Notes under the pieces: model-generated | The model's database searches: none | What the model saw: the letters and a program-made list of their open reading frames with translations, nothing else | Told to the model about the DNA's origin: nothing | From: Nymphalis io | Taxonomy: Eukaryota > Arthropoda > Insecta > Lepidoptera > Nymphalidae | Assembly: GCF_905147045.1 (NCBI RefSeq) | Contig: NC_065906.1 | Location: forward strand, 6,634,001 to 6,698,000 | Reading direction: 5' to 3' | DNA: 64,000 nucleotides | Made by a program: the position numbers and the translations under genes | Shown here: positions 58,301 to 64,000 of the stretch, one piece after another | Layout: each line of letters starts with the position of its first letter | Numbering within the stretch: the stretch's first letter is position 1

Positions 58301-59186
58301 ATTTATGTCTTGAATGTAAATATTTTTTTATATAAGAATGATTTGTATATAAAATTATTATATTTTTTTATATATATATATAAAATTTATAAATGTTACT
58401 AGTTTTTGAGAAGAAAATAATAAATAATCTGCTTATCTTTTCTAAAATCATAGTTAACATTATGCTAGCATAATATTAGTCTTTCTTTTAACATTTGCAT
58501 GCATAATTGTTAATTTTTATTGTTATTTTAATTTAATAAAATTTAGAAGCAATATGTAGATTATTTTATAAAATATTTAAATGGGTTGGCTTCTATTCGG
58601 CTGCAAGAGTTTGGGGACACAATGTGTTGTGTATGGTAGTTTTGGTCCTTGTAACAATACAGCTTGATAACAAGCCATCCTTCCTTCTCCCTACTTCTTC
58701 CTTCTTGCAATCTAAAGAGTATCCAATCAAATTAATTAATTGATGTCAATTAAGAATTTTACTTACAAGGATTTCATGTTTCTTTCTGTCAGATTGATGG
58801 CCCAGTCCAAGACTTTTTTGTCAAGTTCTGATACCTTCTGGATGTACATGTCTATCTCTAAGTCCTTGTTACTATAGACAAGCAACTCCTTACACAAGGG
58901 AGCCAACTCTTTCAATTTGTTTGCTGAGGTAACATATGACATTCCATCAGCTATGCGACGCTGTTCTAACTTTCGCGCTTGACGTTTTTCTTTGCTTTTA
59001 GTAACTGAAGCAACTGTTTTTTTCTGGTGAATTAAAAGTAAATTCGTTTTGTTACATATTTTCTGAGCTTAAGATTAATGTATCTTACAAAAGATAGAAT
59101 ATTACCCATTGATTGTATGTTTATAAATATAATGTAAGTATTCTATTGGTTAGCATTTTTATATTTAGTAAAATACTTACTCCCAT
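45030..59186 (-). CDS. Naa40: N-alpha-acetyltransferase 40 (NatD), histone H2A/H4 N-terminus
   Basis: GNAT enzyme that acetylates the N-terminal Ser of histones H4 and H2A. Five exons join in phase: 59186-59181 (two codons, MG), 59023-58767, 58144-57986, 48054-47896 and 45171-45030, giving 240 residues, the usual length. N-terminal basic stretch KSKEKRQARKLEQRR; family blocks YETCAWGWN, DTAWYLIAKD, AFSHFRFDMDFGDPVLYCYE; acetyl-CoA loop RRRGLG at 151-156; LTALTHNPSAAAFF; and YSLDETSPP ... HYEIL at the C-terminus. The second half of exon 4 is GC-rich. Intron 3 (57985-48055, ~9.9 kb) contains a complete UDP-glycosyltransferase gene on the other strand. The catalytic core is split by that intron, so its correct splicing is needed for any activity. 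Confidence 0.93.
45967..46260 (-). repeat. tRNA-derived SINE, family B, copy 4 (Naa40 intron 4)
   Basis: Full-length, well-conserved copy: GTCGATATGGCCCAGTGG (A box), TCTTAACCGATGAACG, GGTTCAAACCC (B box), then the ~230-bp body. Confidence 0.88.
46770..46928 (-). repeat. SINE family A, partial, in Naa40 intron 4
   Basis: GCCACCTGATGGTAAGTGGC, GCGCGCCACCAACC and TATGTCCCTTGTGCCTGTAA match; it stops at TCACCCTTCAAAT. A 98-codon frame across its edge is not a gene. Confidence 0.83.
47470..47533. repeat. hAT-type terminal fragment
   Basis: Ends ...CACAGGTTGACGACCACTG. Read from the other strand, CAGTGGTCGTCAACCTGTG followed by GC-rich CCCGCGCCCCGCG resembles a hAT MITE terminus. The partner end was not found. 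Confidence 0.4.
47813..47872. repeat. Two tandem copies of a 30-bp unit
   Basis: CGACATATACAATGTTATTG starts at 47813 and again at 47843 and continues identically through ATTTGTCAC. It lies 24 bp downstream of the Naa40 exon 4 donor site. Confidence 0.9.
48055..49541. other. Naa40 intron 3, upstream region of the nested UGT
   Basis: AT-rich until about 49430, then GC-rich up to the UGT ATG. No TATA-initiator pair was found; the GC-rich segment may hold the UGT first-exon leader. Confidence 0.45.
49542..56421 (+). CDS. UDP-glycosyltransferase (UGT)
   Basis: ER-membrane enzyme that conjugates sugar from a UDP-sugar (UDP-glucose in most insects) to small lipophilic molecules such as plant toxins or pigments; the acceptor is unknown. 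Six exons: 49542-49715, 53440-53907, 53992-54162, 54496-54727, 55361-55580 and 56070-56421, giving 538 residues. Signal peptide 1-18 (MLWLVLACASVAHA), catalytic-type H32 in TNTKSHYAMYG, YWSFGSMSR, NWIPQYKTL, then the UGT signature FISHGGLLGTQEAVACGMP with DQALNA. A C-terminal membrane helix (DVLALSIAITSLAIYIL) is followed by a basic cytosolic tail. It lies entirely within intron 3 of Naa40, on the opposite strand. Exon 1 is GC-rich, unlike the rest. No damage is seen. Confidence 0.94.
51149..51450 (-). repeat. SINE family A, full length, in UGT intron 1
   Basis: TTTTTTTATAGAATAGGAAG (tail end), ATAACCTGATGGTAAGTGG, AATGCGCCACCAACCTTGG, TCAAGTATTGCTGTTTTGCG and TGCTACCACCAGTA. A short local duplication, ATATAACCT, sits near the tail. 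Confidence 0.88.
52015..52235 (-). repeat. Degenerate SINE, family B-like
   Basis: CTCTCCTCTTGAGAGGATAT, GGAGCTTATTCAACTACGCT and AAATGCGGATTGATGGA match the body of family B; the tRNA end is badly worn. Confidence 0.6.
52268..52296. repeat. Small perfect hairpin in UGT intron 1
   Basis: ACTTTGTTATT / AATAACAAAGT, 11-bp arms with a 7-bp loop. Confidence 0.8.
55222..55326. repeat. (TA)n microsatellite cluster in UGT intron 4
   Basis: Two TA runs separated by CCAGTTATCATATCATAAGT; the second is about 55 bp. It ends 35 bp before UGT exon 5, close to the likely branch point. Confidence 0.92.
57259..57332. repeat. 22-bp-arm hairpin in Naa40 intron 3
   Basis: GTTTCGTAGGTTATATAAAC... and its inverse ATGTTTATATGACCTACGAA... 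with one mismatch (a G-U pair in RNA) and a 30-bp loop. Confidence 0.85.
57333..57985. other. Naa40 intron 3, proximal part
   Basis: 57400-57660 is somewhat more GC-rich than its surroundings but shows no open frame or known repeat that I recognise. Confidence 0.4.
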
Positions 59187-59811
59187 TTTTATTTTTTATA
59201 AAAATTCAGTAATTTATTTATTATAATGTTTAAATAATTTGTTATGTTATAATTTCCGTAAGAGTCGGCTGTTTACAGTAATTGATTTATTTTATTTACG
59301 ACAATGGTCAACAATTATGATACGTCAAGCAATATACTAACTAACATACAGCGCTGATTGGTTAAAACTATATCAATTTAATGAAAATTACCAATAGACA
59401 TAGATAGACATAGAGTATACGCGAGAACATCATAAATTAAAACGCCATAATAAAAGTAGTTTGACATGTCTTTTAAGCGTTCAAAATTGTTATTAAGTAT
59501 AAACACATAAAACACATAATTAAAAAATTGTCATTGTATATTACATTCTTAGTTAAAAAAATGTAACTAACATATTTCTGTATTTATTTAATAAAATGTA
59601 TGTATAATGACATTTTTTTTCAAAATACCAAACGTAGTAGCCGGGAAATTTGAATGAAAAACTCTTACATCATAAAAATCAATAACGAGATTTGGGAGTT
59701 ATCATTGCTTCCACACATTAAACATATTAAAGCAGGTTAGGTAAAGAATTGTAATATTTATTTATCTACTACTACTGCGCAGCATTAGAGTTTGGCGATA
59801 CGCCAATTTCC
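59187..59811. other. Shared upstream region of Naa40 and aldo-keto reductase 2
   Basis: The two genes are divergent, with ATGs 726 bp apart (59186 and 59912). No TATA box is seen; a shared or bidirectional promoter is possible. Confidence 0.45.
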
Positions 59812-59911
59812 TATGTCCGTCAGATTATTCTTGAGAAGTGATAATTTGGTGTCAAGAAAAGGCAATAATATTTCATATTTTTGTCGCTGTATCCATACTT
59901 TAGTTAGAAAC

Positions 59912-61527
59912 ATGAAGTATGTTAAACTTTCTCAAACGGAGGACTTAATGCCGACGCTGGGATTAGGAACATGGCAGGTCAGTAAATAGTCAGTTTCCGT
60001 GATGAAATATTGTAACCACTGATATATGCCATATTGCATTTTTAGGCTTCACCAGAAGTAATCGAGTCAACAGTATACAAAGCTTTAGACTTAGGATATC
60101 GTCATATAGATACTGCCTTTAATTACAATAATGAGGAGGCTATTGGTAATGCTATAAGTAAATGGATTGATAATGGAAAAGGTACAAGAAAAGACTTATT
60201 CATAACCACTAAGGTAAAATACTATTTGTCGTTTATTTACATCAAGATAATAATTGCAAAGAAATTTATCTATATAAAAAATTAGATATTATAGCATTGA
60301 GTAACATAAATTTGTAAAATAACAAATGTGTAAAAATACAAAATAATGTAAGTAATATAATTTTAAACACAAAAAGGGTACATTGACCGAAATCCTGATG
60401 TAGTCTTGATGTAAGCTTACAATGTTTTGATTATTTGGGAATTATTTTTACAGCTTCCTCACGTTGGAAACCGTGCGTCCGACGTAAAGAAGTTTCTAGA
60501 TCTTCAACTAAAGCGACTGCAGATGGATTATGTCGATTTGTACTTGATACACGTGCCTTTCGGATTCCATTGTAATCCAGAGACGTTGACACCCGTCGTG
60601 AAGAGCACTGGCGAATATGATTTGGACATGGATACGGATCATATAAGCACTTGGAAGGTGCGCTTTGCTTTGACCTTAGGGTAATTTACTTATTTAACAA
60701 AAGCAAAATAATTGCGATATCTTAATATAAATTTTTACTTTCGTAGTCCACAAACGATCAAAATGTGTTTTTATCAATATTAGGATGTTTGTGTATTTTT
60801 AACATTTCTTCTTAATGTAAATATTTTTTAGGCAATGGAAGTATGTCAAAAAGAGGGACGCATTCGTAATCTTGGTCTATCCAACTTCAACGAGTCGCAA
60901 ATATCGAAGATCATCAACGCTTGTACAATGAGGCCCCAGGTGTTGCAGGTGGAACTGCACGCATATTTTCAGCAGTTAGACTTGCGCAAGTTCTGCTCTG
61001 ATCATGATATCGTAGTCACAGCGTATGCTCCTTTAGGAAGTCCGGGCGCGAAGGACCATTTCGTTAATAAATATAATTATAGGTGAGTTTCTCGTTTGTA
61101 ATTAAATATTGAGTAATGTTCCTATTTTAAGCATATTATTTTTTCAGTCCTGACGCATTTCCGGATTTACTGGGTCACCCAGATGTAAATGAAATAGCGA
61201 AAGCTCACCATAAGACACCAGCTCAAGTGTTATTAAGATACTTGGTGCAACAGAAAGTTGTAGTCATTCCGAAAAGTACTAGCGAGAAAAGACTTAAGGT
61301 AATTTATATTTAATAAATAAACATTTCTTACTTTTTAAATAATATTTAAAAAAACATATTTTCAGGAAAATTCTGACATATATGATTTTGAGCTAGCACC
61401 CGCAGAAGTGAATCGATTGAAAAAAATAGACCAAGGGGAGAATGGCAGAATTTTCAATTTCTTATTTTGGAAAGGTGTAGAAAATCACCCGGAGTATCCA
61501 TTCAAATTAGGTTCAGCAGTCAATTAA
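59912..61527 (+). CDS. Aldo-keto reductase 2 (AKR family)
   Basis: NADPH-dependent carbonyl reductase of the AKR superfamily; substrate unknown. Six exons join in phase: 59912-59977, 60046-60213, 60454-60657, 60832-61082, 61148-61298 and 61366-61527, giving 333 residues. The catalytic tetrad is D44 and Y49 (HIDTAFNYNNE), K78 (FITTK, last residue of exon 2) and H111 (YLIHVPF); LGLSN and VVVIPKST (cofactor) are also present. Exon 3 ends at a weak donor, AAG|GTGCGC. An in-frame ATG at 59813 would add 33 residues rich in Arg, Ser and aromatic residues and free of Asp/Glu except one, resembling a mitochondrial presequence. The shorter start is preferred because it matches the usual AKR N-terminus. 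Paralogue of the AKR at 24893 with similar exon structure. Confidence 0.94.
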
Positions 61528-62299
61528 ATTCTTAATAATATCTTTATAAAAACGCATAATTTGTTAATTTAAAAGTTTTAATTTTATAGACACTGCCAAG
61601 TTTGAAATTTAGTTTTAACTGAATTATTATAACAAATGATTGAATTTTAAATACAAGAATTTTGCACTGTTTCTATTCTGTTCTAGTTAAGCTAATGCTT
61701 AATTAGAGGTAATCCTCTATATTACTGGTATGTTATTATTATAACGTTAATGTCATCTACTCGGTATAACTGGGATGAGACAATAAATTCACATAATGTC
61801 AGTATTCGTGATAAAGTGAAACATTGTGAGTATTTGTTTTACAAACGGACACATAAAATGTGCTAAGTGCTGCTTATTTTAGTTTTTATTGCGGAGGACC
61901 ATATGGGATGTATCATATCACATGAGATTCTCTTACCAAGTAATGTGGTCAGTCAATGGAAGTTATTTTAGTCATTACAATATCTATGATGTAAACAAAG
62001 TATTATCTTTAGATGAATAAGGTATGGTAGGTCTGACCAACTGTTAACATTAATAACTAAATACTAGTGACGATTTCTCTCAATTAAAATAATAGAATGA
62101 GTATGTTCGCAAGTTTCCTAGTATCTTTTGACTCAATATGTATAATTTAGTAGAACTCAAAAAACTTGTCTGATTATGCTTATATATTATTGTAAGCGCT
62201 TAGTTGACCATTCCTTTTAAATGACTAAAAACAAATGTGTCATATTTTCTTCATAATTGTTGTTCTGATTTAAATAAAATTTGAAATGATTATTGTTTG
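61528..62299. other. Spacer between convergent AKR2 and Mcm5
   Basis: AT-rich; an AATAAATT motif near 61780 could end AKR2 transcripts. No gene seen. Confidence 0.5.
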
Positions 62300-62305
62300 T
62301 TTATT
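62300..62305 (-). terminator. Probable Mcm5 polyadenylation signal
   Basis: AATAAA on the minus strand, about 50 bp past the stop codon at 62356. Confidence 0.55.
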
Positions 62306-62355
62306 TCACTTATCAAATAATCCTAAAAAATACAAATACCACTTGAAACATACAC

Positions 62356-63970
62356 TCATGAAAGTCTGTAAAGCATTTTTCTCTGTAGACGATGCTGCAA
62401 CTCCCCTCGCCTTATCATTGTGTGTATCACTTTAATGATGGCCCTTTCAGGGTACTTCTGTCGCAGGAAGTCCTGGATGATAGTTTGTTCTGACACTTGT
62501 GACCCGACTGCAAATCTGCGCTTCAGCTGTTTCTCTACGCGTGAGAGCATTTCGTGATCTTCTTCAGTCGTAAAACCCTCAGCACCTATTATATATATGA
62601 TTTTTGTATATAAACGAATATTTGTGACACTAAGTATACTAACATTTGGTTAGCCGATGTTATGTTGAAAATGCCAAGAAGTAAAATAAGATAATTAGTT
62701 TTACCAGCTAAACTGCCTGTCATGGCTGCGTCCAATGTAGATACTTGAAATAAACGTAGAGACTCAGTCACATGAGATTCTGTTGCAAATGGCTGCAGCT
62801 GCATTTTTGCCAATGATTCTGAGATTCGAATAATGGCTTCAAGTTGACTGTAAATTAAGAAATATTTTAATTTACATTTGTAGTCGATCAATGTTACTTT
62901 AATTTTACCTACATAATTTCAAGCTATGGCACTGGCCAAGGAGTGGAAAAATAACCAAAATCGGTTAAAAGCAGATACTCACCGGACAGTGATCGGTATG
63001 GCGAGGCGCTTGTCGGTCTGGCGCTCTTGCAGCGAGGCGCCAGAGCGCATCAGCACGTAGCGTGCACCGAGGCGCTCGGCAGCGCTGGCGGACAGGCGCG
63101 GTCCGCAGCGCGTGCGGCAGTATGCGGCGTAGCGACGCAGCAGCGGCAGCGGCAGCTCGCCCGCCGCCGCCGCGCGCTCGGCGTTTGGGCCGCCCATGTG
63201 CACCGAGATTATGTGCTTCGCCAGGGTCTGCAAAAAGAACGGGAGTCGTATCAAATACAGAGATATGTATAAGAGAACTTCGGGATGTGTTTGCTTTCGA
63301 TATTTGGACATAGATATAACTGTTGCTCTATCATAGTCTTGTACATGCAATGTTTCAGTACTATTTTATTGTCTATTAAGTGTTATTATTTATCCAGTAT
63401 ATTTGTAACTTACAATATCCCTGTTTTGATCATGTTCATCTTTAACGATAAATATCATATCGAATCTCGATAATATAGTGGGCATAAAATCTATGTTGTC
63501 TTCAGCTTTTGTGTCATCCCATCGCCCAAACACAGAGTTAGCCGCGGCCAGGACGGAGCAGCGGGAGTTTAACGTAGTCGTTATACCCGCCTAGAACATG
63601 GAACACAAGATTTGCCATTAAAAATGTAATCATTATTATCAAACATGGTATGGTACAAACGCGGAATAAAAATAATCTTTGAAATATTAAAATGTTGAAT
63701 ATCAGGATTTCCATAGGATTCTATGTAAATTTTTCAAGCAACTTGGACAATCTCACAGCAAAAAAGGTTAAAATTTTCATAACTAAATTAATTGAAAGCA
63801 ATTTCATCCAGTTTCCAAGATTGTTTCACCTTAGCAATGGAGATAGTCTGTTGCTCCATGGCCTCGTGTATGGCGACTCGATCGTCTTCGCGCATCTTAT
63901 CAAATTCATCGATGCACACGACGCCACCGTCGGCCAGCACCATGGCGCCGCCCTCCATCACGAAGTTACG
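62356..63970 (-). CDS. Mcm5: DNA replication licensing factor MCM5, C-terminal part
   Basis: Subunit of the MCM2-7 replicative helicase. The gene continues beyond the window; five 3' exons are visible: 63970-63830, 63590-63414, 63227-62983, 62847-62705 and 62585-62356. They encode the second half of the AAA+ domain: Walker B GGVVCIDEFDKM, sensor 1 region LAAANSVFGRWD, arginine finger LSRFDMIF. The lid region and winged-helix C-terminus, ending QKYPERAIIKVIHTMIRR ... KMLYRLS, follow. The C-terminal sequence identifies MCM5 rather than another MCM. Exon 63227-62983 is unusually GC- and Ala-rich (ERAAAAGELPLPLL), making long antisense open frames that are not genes. Phases 0, 0, 2, 1 agree at all junctions. 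Confidence 0.95.
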
Positions 63971-64000
63971 CTGCAGACAATTTCGGCAATAAATAATTTT

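Noticed and set aside
63027..63313. Two 80-codon plus-strand ORFs rich in Arg/Ala
   Set aside because: Antisense shadows of the GC-rich Mcm5 exon.
1..64000. CRISPR arrays, operons, prophage or bacterial features
   Set aside because: None seen; spliced genes and eukaryotic SINE/LINE content exclude a prokaryotic origin. The only regular array is the 77-bp tandem repeat, which has no spacers.

Overview
The window is eukaryotic nuclear DNA from an insect, most likely a butterfly or moth. Supporting signs are AT-rich DNA (roughly 70% AT by eye), multi-exon genes with GT/AG introns, tRNA-derived SINEs, hAT and mariner relics, and RTE- and Jockey/CR1-type LINEs of the kinds that fill lepidopteran genomes. 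The species cannot be fixed from the sequence alone. Several open frames begin at GTG or TTG; true starts were moved to ATG (ADAT2 2238, HSPBAP1 11171).

Layout. 1-2.3 kb: SINE relics and a single-exon tRNA adenosine deaminase (Adat2, -). 2.4-7 kb: repeat cluster with a MITE family rich in TTATCGTAC boxes, two kinds of SINE and a hAT-like element carrying five 77-bp tandem units. 7.7-8.8 kb: complete 5-exon uracil-DNA glycosylase Smug1 (-). 9.1-9.7 kb: hAT MITE. 11.2-14.4 kb: 6-exon JmjC protein Hspbap1 (+). 15.0-20.4 kb: 6-exon fatty-acid elongase (-) with a 2.2-kb RTE-type LINE in its last intron. 21.5-22.8 kb: dead mariner. 24.9-32.1 kb: 6-exon aldo-keto reductase (-) with two unrecognised intronless ORFs in its introns. 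35.2-38.5 kb: a SINE split by a defective Jockey/CR1-type LINE. 40.6-42.0 kb: 3-exon homeobox gene (+). 45.0-59.2 kb: 5-exon histone N-acetyltransferase Naa40 (-), whose ~9.9-kb third intron holds a complete 6-exon UDP-glycosyltransferase on the opposite strand. 59.9-61.5 kb: second 6-exon aldo-keto reductase (+). 62.4-64 kb: 3' end of the replicative helicase gene Mcm5 (-), running off the window.

The genes do not form a pathway. Housekeeping functions (tRNA editing, base excision repair, replication licensing, histone N-terminal acetylation) lie among metabolic and detoxification enzymes (two AKRs, a UGT, an elongase) and one developmental regulator. The notable points are architectural: genes nested in introns, a recent LINE insertion into a host intron with a clear target-site duplication, a SINE whose 3' tail matches the 3' end of a resident LINE, and several perfect or near-perfect palindromes. 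Exon boundaries were joined by eye using GT/AG sites, reading phase and family continuity; transcript data were not available.
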